Part shown: positions 1 through 12,507 of the stretch, in pieces
Layout of the letters: each line of letters begins with the position of its first letter
How positions within the stretch are numbered: the first letter of the stretch is position 1
From: Homalodisca vitripennis
Taxonomy: Eukaryota; Arthropoda; Insecta; Hemiptera; Cicadellidae
Direction of reading: 5' to 3'
DNA length: 64,000 bases
Assembly: GCF_021130785.1 (NCBI RefSeq)
Contig: NC_060207.1
Location: 99,799,001-99,863,000 of the forward strand
Made by a program: the position numbers and the translations under genes
Notes under the pieces: model-generated
What the model was told of the DNA's origin: nothing
The model's database searches: none
What the model saw: the letters and a program-made list of their open reading frames with translations, nothing else

Positions 1-762
<762 letters not shown>

Positions 763-1438
763 CTATTTCACTTATTGAAATGAAAAAAACAAAGATTATA
801 CAATATACTTCTTAATGGCACAAAACTCTATTTAAGGTGGATAAACTCTATTTAAGGAAGTAGATAAACCAAAACATAACTTTAAATTGTACATTTGAAT
901 TGAAAATAAATACTTAACTAGATTTTCATCATGTCAAAGAAGTATCATACAAGGAACAAACATGTATTTACGAATTAATGGTGAGTGATGAATGAAAGTT
1001 AATTATCAGGAACAACAGCCATTTAAGTTAATTAAGCTAAATGCCAGTTAATTACTAGTGGACGACGCAAGGAAGTTTCCTCATTAAAGGATGCTGAGAA
1101 TGGCGTCGAGTTTATTCTGCACTTTCTGTGCTGGCACTTCACAATGTTACAGAGGGCCCTACCGTAAACATGTAGTCGTTAGACTTTGTGTATAAAAATA
1201 AATAAGTTTTTTATGTAAATATAAATCAGTAAGCGACTTATTAAAGTGTATTTAAAAAGTTTTCTTCTATTTCCCAGAAATGTGTCCTGAATTCCACCCC
1301 TCTATCTGTTTATCCCTTAAAAAACGAAACAGAGTTTCCATACTCACACTGTATATGAATATATATGTATAAAAATTAAATTTGTATGAATAGCAATAGC
1401 CGAATTTAACTTGATTAAACATTGAATCACAAATTACT
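763..1438. other. Non-coding stretch with a small local direct repeat
   Basis: No gene is seen. A 15-base phrase (AAACTCTATTTAAGG) occurs twice in a row around 822-856. The rest is unremarkable A+T-rich sequence. Confidence 0.55.
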
Positions 1439-1509
1439 TGCTCCGACTTGACTCGAACCCAGATCTCTCACTTGCTGGATGACTGTGCTACCACTAAACC
1501 ACAGAGCCC
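1439..1509 (-). repeat. tRNA-like sequence with A and B boxes (SINE head or tRNA pseudogene)
   Basis: Read on the minus strand, these 71 bases have the order of a pol III type 2 promoter. An A-box-like TGGTTTAGTGG lies at 1501-1491, and a B-box-like GGTTCGAGTCA lies at 1459-1449, about 31 bases further on. The ends GCTCTG and CGGAGC can pair, as in an acceptor stem. The T-stem does not pair well, so this is not a sound tRNA gene. A tRNA-derived SINE head or a decayed tRNA is the better reading. No poly(A) tail or target duplication was found to set the limits of a full SINE. Confidence 0.55.
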
Positions 1510-1637
1510 TTACGATATACGATTGAATTATTTTGTATTTGGGCGTTTCTGTCAAATTTGCGTTAAAATAACCAAACTAATATATGTTCGGGAAACCAAA
1601 TACCCTTGAAACGACTTAATTACTTTCATTAAATTTG

Positions 1638-1668
<31 letters not shown>

Positions 1669-1696
1669 GAACTTATTATGTATGAACTTATATTAT

Positions 1697-1754
<58 letters not shown>
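1638..1754. repeat. Two (TA)n microsatellites
   Basis: Pure TA runs at 1638-1665 and 1703-1754, separated by A+T-rich sequence. Confidence 0.95.
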
Positions 1755-1756
<2 letters not shown>

Positions 1757-2172
1757 AGTGTCACAAACTTCTATAAGTGATATTCCTTATCATTAAAAAC
1801 AAAAATTATTCTATAAACATAGGTCAAGAAATGAGTCGTTTAGCCGGTAGCCGTATTTAGTTAAAACATTGTCTCTAGAAATAGAAAAGCTACATTTACC
1901 AACCTTTGCACAATAAAAAAGTAACAAACAATAACATATAACAGGAAAACTCGAAAGATAACTGGTTAATCTGCTTTAATACTAAAAAAATGGGGTATGT
2001 TGAATATTTTAAAGTCAAATAACAACCACAACAAAAACAGTACAGTTATAAAACCTATGCTCTAAAAATGATTATACCTTTCTCTAAATGTAGAAAACTA
2101 AATGGTTTTAAAAGTATTTTTAAGTTCCATTTGAAGATGCTAACGAGTTGAATATATGTTTATGGTTACTGG

Positions 2173-3395
2173 TTGATATTTTATTGGGGCATACACTCGT
2201 GTCCACAATCCGCCAGAACCTCACAAATTCTACACCATGAAACACTGCTGCACAAGTTAGGTGTAAGGATGTGGTGTAAGGGTGTGCCTTTAAAATGGCT
2301 CGGGTCATATCTTTATGGCCGAGAACAGTGTATGAAGGTCTCAGACGTCATATTATGAAAACAATCTCGGACATCTTATCCGTTCAGAAAGTGAACGACA
2401 TGACTCTGCTTCCAAACCAACACTTTTTAAGATTTGAAAATATTGCTGTTTTCTGATAAGATTAATTCATTATTTTTCAGATATCAAGATTAAGAATTAA
2501 TTTTATGTGGTTTTGATTTGAGGGAAGTAGATTTTGAAACTGAACCTGAAGTATTTGTAAAATATCTTCAAATTTAAACAACTGATTAACAAAGATTAAG
2601 AAATAACATTCCTAGCATAGAGGGCTAAATTGTAATGATCATGAAGATCGTGACTGTGCCTGGATTGCCCTAGGTATTTTTATCCTTCGCGGCTTGCCAT
2701 GGTATTGCACAACTGAGGTCCGGAAGACTGCTTGTTACGGTCTTATTTATCCCCATTTGGGATATGGAACCAGAGTCTGGGGCAACATTGTAAGAGTCAT
2801 TAAAGATCTGAAAATTAACGAGTTGTGTACAAATGATTTTGCTAGGACTACTAACTTTGCCTAGTTATTACATTCTTGAGACGATCCTTTACTTGGTACC
2901 AGGGTGCGCCTAAGGTCAAGATGTAGGTGATCACCCATACAAAACGAGAACCAGGGACAAATTTCGTGTCCAACAACAGAGGCCCAAGATGTTCAGAAAT
3001 TTGCTTTTTCAAGTTGGTGTCAGAGTAATCAACAATCTCCTAGAAAGTACCATACAAAGAAATGGGGGGAAGGGAATTAAAGCTCAGTTGAAAACTTTAC
3101 TCATGTCAAAAACGTTTTACTTAGAATCACTGGGATGACTAATAAAACTAAAAACGTTTTTAGCCTACGACAAAACTGAAAATTTAGAACTATACTATGG
3201 AAAAGATGTGTGAATGAAGTTATGTATGTCTAAGTGTGTTTTAGTTAGAGGGAAGGTTGGATTAAATTAAGGACGATTGTGATACAATATGTATTGCCAT
3301 TTTACAATACAATGTATTATTATTAATTCAGTGTTATCTTACTAAAAGAAATTAGTTTAAATTAATATTAAATAATAAAATAAATAAATAAACAA
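2173..3395 (+). mobile_element. Decayed non-LTR retrotransposon (Jockey/CR1-type LINE), 3' part of the RT ORF and tail
   Basis: Three broken stretches on the plus strand match the end of a LINE reverse transcriptase ORF in the expected order. At about 2245-2345 there is a 'LHKLG...GVPLKWLGSYLYGREQ' segment, the region after the RT catalytic core in which insect LINEs carry L.W..SYL..R.Q. At 2721-2789 there is 'YGLIYPHLGYGTRVWGN', the conserved xYxSHLxYGxxxWG block. At 2929-3135 there is a basic C-terminal segment beginning DHPYKTRTRDKF and containing 'VRVINNLL'. Frameshifts and stops separate them. The element ends in an A+T-rich 3' end with an (AAAT)n-like tail near 3363-3393. The 5' portion (endonuclease and RT palm) is missing, as usual for 5'-truncated LINE copies. 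It is clearly non-functional. Confidence 0.8.
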
Positions 3396-5160
3396 GAGAA
3401 ACACGAAAGGAAAACAAACTTTTAGACTGTCTGATGTTTCAAATAAGCCTTCTTCGCCATCTTCACTCGCTCTTGAACTTTACGTCGAAATAACACTCCG
3501 AAGCACGTATATTTGTAATAAATTTACAAATGGTTTATTTTAATATTTTAAATTTAGATGGCTTGGATAAGAGATGAAACTCACCACTTCGCTATATAAA
3601 ATGCAAGTACATGCGCCGTCTGATTAAATTATATTCAGTTCATTCACATTATGTATATCCCAACATGAATAAATAATAAAGCGAACAAGAGGAAACAACA
3701 GAAAAGCAACGTTTAGTTTTCAATGCTAACTAGTTTTATTTCATAAAGTGACAAAATAGTACTTCTCGAGAAAAATTCATTCAAATTAATTGTTCATGAT
3801 TTATGAATGTGGTGGATGTGGTTGGTCTGTCAGCACAGAACTTTTTGTTTGACACTAAAGAAGGATGGTATATGGGAGATTTTAAATATAAAATAAATCT
3901 TGTTGGCTTGTATTATTGGCACCATTTTGATTATCCATGTTAAGTAATTTGCACGCTGCAAAGATGAACAAGTATTTGGATCACAAATCATTTAGGTTGG
4001 TTATATCTGAGAATAATAGTATATATGGCAAAAACGTTATTTTTGCAATACATTATCACTTGCTACAACATGTAATTAATGCAGAGCTCTGAGTGCTTGT
4101 TGATTTTGGGCCTATTATCTAAACTGCCAGATAAAATAATAAACAACGCTTCTCCAAGGTAGACACATTGACTTGTCAATGTAACAAAACTTCCATAAAA
4201 GCTACAAGAATTACATCAGTCACACAGAGATTAAGATTTAAAAAAATTGACTGGGATAATTCTAGTTGATACCGGCATCATTTTTTATTAATACTGTCTT
4301 ATTAAATATTTGTTGCAATTGCTGCCATCATTTGTCTCTTTGCCAGCTTCAAATGGATTCGCTACAAATAGTTTTTCGATTACAACAATAAATATCTAAT
4401 CTCTTACCTAAGTAACCTCTACCAATACCAGATTTTTATATACAATATGAACACCATTCTGTGTGCAATATTTTTTTAGTTACAGTTTAACATAAATGTT
4501 GAAAAGTTCATTGTCACATGGAATTCTGGCCACAAATTACATTATTCACGTGTGTTCTTGACAATGAAGACTCACGCCAAGTATAGTTGTAATGAATCTT
4601 AGGTATTTAGTAAACTTAAACTCTTCCGGTGATGTGGGAGACATAATATTCGAAACCGTTGTTTTTTTATGTGTTCTTAGGCCAAACAACAATAGAAATC
4701 CGTCAATGTTCTGTATCAACCTACATTACCTACAATGTTAATATGAAACTACGGCCCTATTATAATCCCCGTCCAACTACGACGTACAGAGAGAAGCATG
4801 TTTATAACTGCGGCAATAGAAAATTCTCTACATTTAGTCTCACAAAACTTAAAGCACAACAATTATATATATAGCTATTTTGTTTAAAAATAAATTAATG
4901 TTGTTAATTTTCGTTCTATATTTCTTGTTGGTAGTTAAATCTTAACACTTTGCCTCATTTAATAAACTAAAGCAATAATAAACTTGATTCCAAACAATAA
5001 AATTGTTTATCTATTTAAACTTTATTTAATTTTATCCATATAAAGTATAGGATAGATTATTAATGTCACACATTAAATGCACTTTAGAGGCATATTTTAA
5101 AACAACGTATATCGTGTAGGTGCTATACTCTAAGGTGATAATTGTTTATTTCGCCGATAC
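3396..5160. other. AT-rich non-coding stretch
   Basis: No coding region, RNA gene or transposon family is recognised. A 71-residue open frame at 4659-4874 has no recognisable motif and is probably chance. Confidence 0.5.
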
Positions 5161-6220
5161 CAGCTAACTTTAGAAGTTTAATAGAAGAGAACACTTGCCT
5201 TGGGCATCAAATTGCTACAGAATATTTATAGAAAGGTTAAGGTTCGTTTGTTGAAATAACTGAAGACTGAACCAACTGAGTTTATGTTGGCCTGAGCTTT
5301 TAATTAATTACCTCTTAAGAGAAGATTGCGCCTGTAATGAAAACAGTAGTATCGACAATACCTTAAGGCTTAGTACCCGCATTGTATTTGAAACAATACA
5401 GCTTGCTAAAAGTATTGACTGTCAATTTTTTAGGGTATTAAATTGAATATCATTTTGGACCAGTAAAAAAATGTATTGTAGTGATAATAACAATTCCCGG
5501 GAGAGTATTTGTTGTATATTGTTATTTATTGTATTGATTTAATTTGAAGCTGCTTATAGACAATTGTATATATTAATAATAACATCAAGTATAATGATTC
5601 TTTGAGATTAAAACTTAGTATATAATTACGTAATTTGAAATCATGTCTCTTCAATACCACACTTACGTTTCTCATTAAATTTGTTTTAGTCACTTTTACT
5701 TGAGAAAATGTATGGCAACAGATCGTGTAATTATAGAAAATTGATATGCATATACAGGTTTTTTTAGTGTATTGTATATGCCTTACTATTGAAACACTAA
5801 GATATGTTTAAACCAGCTTAAGCATATGTGCATATCCTGAACCAAACAAAAGCTATATTTAAAAATTGTGCATTTAAAAGGAACTTATTATGAGAAATAT
5901 GTTTCCAGCTTACAATCAAAAAAATATATAGTTAAAACGTTAATAAAACTTCTGCATATTTAGAACAATAAAAATAGTCGTCATTAATTAGTGAATTATA
6001 TAGCGCTGCTGTTCTGCTGTACGTTTCATCCCGGCGTTCACTCAATAAAACTGTTGACCTACATTACCTTACTGTGACGGGTCTGAGTCTGGCGCATATT
6101 TTGCTGTTAATGTATCACACCGCAGGAAGCCTCTTACATTGTGAAGCTGCACGCGCAATACTGTGATACTTACGCATCGGAGTATTTGTTCCCCAATATG
6201 TGTAATACAAAAACCACCGA
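5161..6220 (+). repeat. Diverged duplicate block A (relatives at about 27.96-29.83 kb)
   Basis: Two anchors have clear relatives further downstream in the same order and orientation. About 5218-5400 matches about 28,002-28,190 (shared phrases include AATTACCTCTTAAGAG and TTTATAGAAAGG/AAGG). About 6000-6150 matches about 29,670-29,820 (shared CAATAAAACTGTTGACCTAC and GGCGCATATTTTGC). Identity is patchy with indels, so the duplication is old. No protein is conserved across the copies. It may be a low-copy repeat, an old segmental duplication or conserved non-coding sequence around duplicated genes. Confidence 0.6.
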
Positions 6221-8290
6221 AGGCTAGAAGATCTTTATCTTCTACTGAGTATTTTTAACAGAACTTGGAATAACAATTCTGTGCACAGTTTACGTCATTA
6301 GCGTGTTTTTGTATCAAATCATATAAAATGTGATAATATTCATATCGTCAATGGTAACATTAATGTCTAATAAGTAATTAGGTCTTTTAGAAATCTGAAA
6401 ACTATCTTAACATCTTAATTTTTACGAATAAAGTGGGGATTTTTGTATCTTTATGTAGTTGTCTGAAAGTGACTTGGCTATTATTTATGTAGCGGGTAGT
6501 CGGTTTAAAACATATAAAGGTAGAAAATATATAACCCGAGAAAAAAGACTGTTGCACTGTTGTAATTTCGGTACCCTACCAGTTTTACCTCCACAAAAAC
6601 TAGCGTGGCTGAAAATATACTTCTTTCTTAGGAAACATTCCTATATCAAATCTAATAAATTGGAGAATGTGTGCTTGTAAAACGCAAATAGTCAATTCGG
6701 ACTCAGCACCTCAAAATAAGGATTATATAAAACAATACATAAACTTTGAGCTGTGGGATAGGTTTAAAATACCTTAAAATAAGTTTATTGATTTAAAATC
6801 AATGTATTTAGCCTTAAAAGTCATTTATATATCCAAATGACCGTATACGGTGTTCAATTGGTTTCATTTTTAGTTACGTCACTTCTACCTGCTGATTAAG
6901 TAAACTGATTTCTGATCTATTTATGGCCGTCTATATCAAAGATAGCTTTCAAATGATATAACTTAAATTATTAAAATTAGGTATGAAAGCCCACCTCTAA
7001 TAACTCTATATGGAAATTGAAAACATGACTGCCCATTGGGATTCAGTGGTAGTCAGTCTTCGAACCAAGAATTTGTTCGATGTGAGTCTGGCGTGTGTTT
7101 AATCTGTAATTATTGTGTATTATTCAACTTAATAAAATCTCACGAAAATTTCGTAATATTTTATACTGTTCGTTAATTTGTACAGTTTACTCAGCTTTTG
7201 ACAGAAAATCACGTAAGCCACAAGCGTTCGACCATATAATGCAGTGAAAGCGTGTGAGTTATGCAATTGTTTTATAAGTCTATATAGTATTTGGTTTTTA
7301 ATGTTGGCCAAATTACACCTTTGACATATGAGTTTTAGTGCACAGAGATAGAAATTATTCATCTCGACTGTGTGGATATTGCGGATTATAAGTATCCACA
7401 AAACAGTACAAATTTATCAATCTGGCGCTATTACCTACATCTTATTTGTGGTACAAACAAATAAAAGGCGGTCTCATTGTGTTATTTAGGTTGTAAGGTT
7501 GTCATATCACAGTTAAACTGTTTGACATGCAGATATGAAAATTTCAGTAATGCCTTAAACTTAATTTATAGTTGAATGTTCACCGATCTAGAGCGTTAAC
7601 GGTCATTAACTAAGGATTGCCTCTTCATTTGTGCCGTAAATTGGTTTATCTAAGATTTAATAAAAAGTGTTTACTAGTTTTATTTTTGTATTCTTTTACG
7701 TACTCATTGCGGTATGTATTTGCATATTTATCCTACTCGCATACTATTAAGTCATCTAACATACGTTCAATTGTCTATGTGTTTGTAGAAACGATTGGAA
7801 TTGGAAAGGAAATATTTTTAGATAGTCACCTAAGTAAAAAACAAACCTGGTAAAATGTTGCTCGATTTCGAGCAACGGACACACTAATATAACTATTATT
7901 TACTTTAAAATACCGTTTGTTTCATGTTCCTGTTTTAAACAGAAACAAATCTAAAAGTTATTTTATTGTTTTATATCATATATTGCGAATATTCTTTTCT
8001 CTTAATAATAATAATAACATAGTATAGGATGCACCTTAAAAAATGCTATATTTTACGTTGCTAAATTATTTAAAACGGATATATTGAATTACTTTTAAAG
8101 TATGTTTTGTTTATACATTTGGCTATGTGTGACAGAAAAGTAATGTATTGAAATTCAAAAAACGCAACTACATGAAACCTTCTGAGTCACCTAAAAAAGA
8201 CAACTTGTACTTCTTTTTAGGGGACAAATTGAACAAACTCTAGGTATTTATCAGTCAAAAGCCTTTGATATAAACAAGTTTTACCTGTTA
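6221..8290. other. Non-coding stretch with a perfect hairpin
   Basis: No gene is seen. A perfect 20-base inverted repeat (GTTGCTCGA, TT, TCGAGCAAC) lies at 7857-7876. A weak tRNA-like phrase (ATTCAGTGGTAG ... GTTCGATGTGAGTC) lies at about 7040-7095. Open frames of 73-90 residues here show no recognisable motif. Confidence 0.5.
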
Positions 8291-8399
8291 AAAATATAGT
8301 ACAAAATTCTTTCTAAAATACACTACAATATGTGGAAAATATTCTTGTTTCACAAATAGGGTGTCGAGTATTTTTGAATAAAGTAAATTGGTAATATTT

Positions 8400-8660
8400 A
8401 CTGTTTGACGGGTACATAAATAACAATGTAGTGCTGTACTGTAGTTCTGCAATATACATAAAGTCACTGAACATAAATAATGTATAACTTTCTGAACACA
8501 AAACCCAATTGTATTAAACGTGTATATTGACCAACATTACAAACCATATACGTATTACCACAATCATAACTATTATTACTATAACAATAGCAGTACACCA
8601 CGTACACGTGTGGACTAATGGTGCGGTCGTTGTACTTATTGCTTGTACTATTTTCTACCT
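8400..8660 (+). repeat. Diverged duplicate block (relative at about 33.83-34.11 kb)
   Basis: Shares 'ATTGACCAACATTAC' followed by 'AACC', then an ACACGTGTG core and a 'TTGCTT' segment with 33,830-34,110, in the same order. Similarity is moderate (by eye about 60 per cent over the best part). It has no coding content. Confidence 0.55.
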
Positions 8661-9449
8661 AAAACGTGATAGAATTGACTGAAATATAAGGATTTTATAA
8701 ACCATTCACACAGGGATACAACATTCAAAGATTGGTAAATATATTTTTTCATTGCGTACTCCTCCAAACATTCAAATCAAACTTGTTCAGTGAAATATGG
8801 CTTGGAATCATTAGAGTTATTCTTAATCACGATGAAACTTCAGGCCATCGAAGGATTCTGCTGTTATCTGCAAGAGCATGGAAGAAACTCTCATTTCCTA
8901 ACAAAAGAGGCCACAAAGTTCCAGGATCGGTTTTATGTAATATTCAAAAGTATGTCTCTTAAAATATTTAGTAGACAGTGAAAGTTTTTAATCATAATTG
9001 TAGAAAAGCCATTTTATATTTGAACCTATGTTTTTTTCGTTGCTTTTTACCAGATTTTCAAGGCCTTCTAGTGGACTGGTGCTGTAAGAGAAAGGGGAAT
9101 GTCCTTTTCCAATGATCAATCAATTCATCCCTTGCGAGTACAATTATACAGCATGTGTTACTATCTAACTATAACTGGACTGAACTATACATATTCACGG
9201 AAAGAAACCCTACATAGTGAAATGGTAATGAAATTCTTAAAATTCTGAATTTTAATAATACGCATTTTAGCACGCATGTGTTTTTGGTATAATATTGGTA
9301 TTGCAGCACGCAAAGCACGAATGGTTTGAGTATCTCAATGATCACTTGATCTGTGTGTGATATTTTGTTACGTTAATTATGATGGAAATACAATATTCTA
9401 ATACTGGATTTAATTACAAAAATTTCTTTTTTAAGCGCTTTAAAAGTCT
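8661..9449. other. Non-coding stretch
   Basis: Two overlapping short open frames (8732-8981) have no recognisable domain and are judged chance. Nothing else is recognised. Confidence 0.45.
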
Positions 9450-9680
9450 GTTATGTTAAAACTGTGGTGCAGAAAGGAAGTAAATGAACGAGACTATTTA
9501 TAGCTGTTTCTTTAAAACAAGTATGAAAACAATTGTGGGAATATTTATGTGACTGGCTACTCACTACCAGCCGCCTGGTCAGGACAGGAAATAAATGATC
9601 CATACTCATTGCCCACTCCTGCACGTTGTTCCCTTTCCCTCTGGCAGTTCTTGGAATTTTGACGAGTAAAAACAAGCATA
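9450..9680 (-). repeat. Three-copy interspersed segment, inverted copy
   Basis: Read on the minus strand, this matches plus-strand segments at about 32,330-32,480 and 34,760-34,920. The core is a phrase such as GATCATTTATTTCCTGTCC, then a CCAGGCG/CTGGT step, followed by a segment ending in ATAGTCAG. The copy at 32.3 kb is the closest relative. A 74-residue minus-strand frame runs through this copy but is not open in the others, so the conservation is not at protein level. Confidence 0.65.
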
Positions 9681-10976
9681 CAGTGGTCCGATCAACGAAA
9701 TTCGCCTTACAGGTAAATTACATATATACTGAGATTGAATAATCCACGTAGTCTTTGTAAATTCTAAAATTACATGTTTCTATGTGGTCATTGACTATGT
9801 GCGTAACTTTGGACACAGTAGGAATATTTTAACGCAAATTCCTGCAGATATAGAAAATTAATATTGTATTAATACGACTAATAATGAATAGATAGTCGTC
9901 CTGTATGTTGTTACTAATCTTCATTTAATAAACTCATTAATTGTGTACATACTGACTAACTGTATATTTTGTAATAATAACGAACCTATATGCTTCTTCA
10001 AAGTTATCATATTTAGCATCCGGTATACAACCAAGATAACAACAACTGTACTGCATATATAAAATGAGTCCAGCTGAAGTGGTATCATGAGATATTTCGT
10101 TATGTAAGTATAAAACAAGTTTCGATTTTTTATATACGAGTATTTTCTTTGTGATTCCTTAATATATACAGTTTTAAAATGCAGTAATTATAGACTGTGA
10201 AAGGTTATATATTTCAATTTATATAACAATGTTATACAGGTACAGAAACGTCGAGTATAAATAAAAAGGCAAACACAGTTTTTTTTAACAAAGGAAGAAT
10301 CTTTAATAAATCAAAGAAGAACGGTAAAGCACGGGCATGTGTTCGGTTTGTTAACGCCGATCTCGTTTTTGGCAATGCTTCCCAAAAACACGGATAATGG
10401 TGAAGATTGCATTTAGTTCAGTAAAGAGGTTTCACTCTTTAATCCTACGACGGATGTCATTTATCAACAAACTAGGTGTTGAGGTCGGATCTGTCTGACT
10501 ACAAATTCACTTTAATAAAAGCGTCTTTTTGTCATATACAAATTTGATAATGGCTAAGAATATAGAGCTTTTATAAGATGCTCTTTGATTTCAGCAGCAA
10601 GACACCTACGGTCTTATGGGTATAAAAGAACGTTCACAAGAACTGCAGAAGGCAATCTAAACATCCAGAACTCTTGTAGCTGATGGTTTTAAAAGGAGTC
10701 AGTATATTAGTTATCATTTATCAATCGATACCAATAGTTTCAGTAGATTAATTGATTTCATTCTACAGAATGGTCAACAAAAATTAATTCAGTGTTAATC
10801 AATTACTGATACATGTATAGAGTTGCTGCAAATGAAAAGGTTTGTTACAACTAATAACAATGTTGCAGTTGTCATTAAGTAGCGATAGAATGAAATTCTA
10901 TCAGACATAGAATTGATTTGATTTAATCTTACAGCCATTATCAAAACTTTTATACTCTGAATAAATATCTATAAAA

Positions 10977-10979
<3 letters not shown>
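9681..10979. other. AT-rich non-coding stretch
   Basis: No gene or repeat family is recognised. Confidence 0.5.

Positions 10980-11041
<62 letters not shown>
10980..11041. repeat. (GA)n microsatellite
   Basis: About 31 uninterrupted GA units. It is the only long purine microsatellite in the window; all other long arrays are TA. Confidence 0.97.
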
Positions 11042-11044
<3 letters not shown>

Positions 11045-11282
11045 AATATCCCACTTCCAACCGCTTAACGTCATTAATGCATGACACTAACAATCAATTA
11101 GTATATTTCAGTGTACATCTGATTCTAATGTTTGTTATTAACGGTTCTTTTTTATTCCATGTCGACCTAAAAGTTTTAGTTGTATTTCAAGCCTTGTAGC
11201 TTTCTTCATCTCTAATAATAAATAACCAATACATCTATCCCAACCCTAGTAATGTTATTAATGTTAAAATACCTTTATTTGT

Positions 11283-12137
11283 TTGTTTTGCTTTCACGCG
11301 TAAACTCATAAACCGATTGTACTGAAATTTTATTAGGAAATTCTTAGGGTCCTTCGTATGAATATAGGCCTATTCTTATCTTGGAAATTCCTTCGGGCTA
11401 CTCCCTAATGGTCTTTAAGTTAGCGAAAATTCCCACTTTGGTCTCTAAAATTGTAGAATATGAATTGAAAAATCATGTTAAATGTAATCAATTCTGTTTT
11501 GTAAATATTGTTTCATGACAGGACAATTATATGTTTATTAATTTAACCAACATTTTATTTTATATCGTAATTCCAACTTAGCTGAGACTAAACAGCTGTT
11601 GAGACTTTAAAATTTCTTTGATTTTTCAGCTTCGTCAAGGAGACTGAAATATGTATTAACGTTTCAATTTTATAGTATAAGTGCATGATTAATAGTGTAA
11701 TGCAGACAGAAAAACATACCCTATAACTATTTACTTAAAGCCAGTGACGAATTAAAAACATAATGAATGCTTATTTTAAAGTTTGTTTTTGGAAATACTA
11801 TTAAAACACTGTTATAAGGGCCACCTTAATGAGGAAAACTTTGAAGTTTTATGAGCAAGAATGTCTAGATACTCATTACTGGTTGGCTCCTTTGACGTTG
11901 TGATGTGGCATTTTTACGTCAACGTGCTTTAACCAGCCAGTCTTTTCCACACTACAGTCCGAAAAACAAGACATTTACAACTCAAAACCTAAAATAAGTT
12001 ATAAACTTCCTAAGGATATCTTCCTTGTATCGGGAGTAGATGTGTTTTGGCCGTAGTAGACTTCTCAGTCTTAAGTATGTATCAATACTTTCTTCATCTT
12101 GGCAACAAGGCAAGCGCAACTATGGCACTGGAAATAT
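11283..12137 (+). repeat. Interspersed repeat, left part, interrupted by the LTR element
   Basis: The phrase TAAACTCATAAACCGATTG followed by TACTGAAATTTTATTAGG is the 'AAACTCC-AAAAC-ACTGAACC-ATTT-AAT-AAATTT' type of arthropod interspersed repeat that also occurs at 30,905-30,962. The end (about 12,085-12,137: CATCTTGGCAACAAGGC ... GGCACTGGAAATAT) matches a second copy at about 24,175-24,235. The LTR element splits the repeat at ATAT, and the sequence resumes after 24,092. I do not assign it to a named superfamily. Confidence 0.55.
12134..12137. repeat. Target site duplication, left
   Basis: ATAT directly before the 5' LTR, matched by ATAT at 24,089-24,092 directly after the 3' LTR. Removing the element and one copy restores a GGAAATATATTTGACC phrase that resembles the GGAAATATAATTTACTTCAACC phrase of the same repeat family at about 31,290. 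Confidence 0.85.
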
Positions 12138-12345
12138 TGTGACGACGGGGGCCCTTTTCCCGCCGTCTGATGTGGAGAGGGAGAGGTCAACACGGAACAC
12201 CTGGATGTTGTTCAGTCGAGGAGGTGTCGTCTATGGGTAGAGACATTGCGTGTGGTGAGAGCAGACCGGGGACGTGCGGTTGGCGCGGCACGAGCGGCGG
12301 CGATGCTACGGACGGTTAGATAGGTTTAGGTGATAGAATGTGATG

Positions 12346-12351
12346 AATAAA
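12346..12351 (+). promoter_or_regulatory. Polyadenylation signal in LTR
   Basis: AATAAA, with an identical context in the 3' LTR at 23,946-23,956. It is the only canonical signal in the LTR and would define the R/U5 side. Confidence 0.6.
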
Positions 12352-12444
12352 TGATGTTGTTTTAAGAAGAGTGAGTAGTTATTTGTTTACGTACCTCGTC
12401 CACGGCCAAGCAGAGTGTATGGAGCAGCCCCAAGGACTAACAGG

Positions 12445-12450
12445 GTGAGT
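12445..12450 (+). promoter_or_regulatory. Candidate splice donor for the env mRNA
   Basis: GTGAGT preceded by CAGG, near the end of the LTR. Errantivirus env is made from a spliced subgenomic RNA. This is the best donor-like site upstream of gag, and a plausible acceptor lies at 19,265-19,266. The pairing is inferred. Confidence 0.45.
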
Positions 12451-12491
12451 TATAGTAGAAATAACTTGATCACACAGTACGTGACAAATTT

Positions 12492-12507
12492 TGGTGGAGG
12501 CGCCGGG
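12492..12507 (+). promoter_or_regulatory. Primer-binding site, possibly tRNA-Ala
   Basis: TGGTGGAGGCGCCGGG begins five bases after the LTR end. TGG pairs with a tRNA CCA tail. The next bases resemble the complement of an alanine tRNA 3' acceptor and T stem (ending ...CGGCGCCUCCA-CCA). Similarity stops after about 16 bases. The tRNA identity is tentative; the position and the TGG start are the firm evidence. Confidence 0.6.

Larger units (their letters stand above)
12138..12486 (+). repeat. 5' LTR (349 bp)
   Basis: Starts TG and ends CA, within the inverted ends TGTGAC/GTGACA (TGTCAC read back). It carries a polyadenylation signal AATAAA at 12,346-12,351 and a G+C-rich first half. A strong 5' splice site consensus (GG|GTGAGT, intron start 12,445) lies near the end. 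It differs from the 3' LTR by two substitutions and about six short indels. It should drive transcription of the genomic RNA; the cap site cannot be placed from sequence alone. Confidence 0.95.

Noticed and set aside
7036..7095. Second tRNA-like phrase (ATTCAGTGGTAG ... GTTCGATGTGAGTC)
   Set aside because: The A and B boxes are degenerate and no acceptor or T-stem pairing could be found.
9451..9675. 74-residue minus-strand frame inside a conserved segment
   Set aside because: The related copies at 32.3 and 34.8 kb are not open in this frame, so the conservation is not coding.
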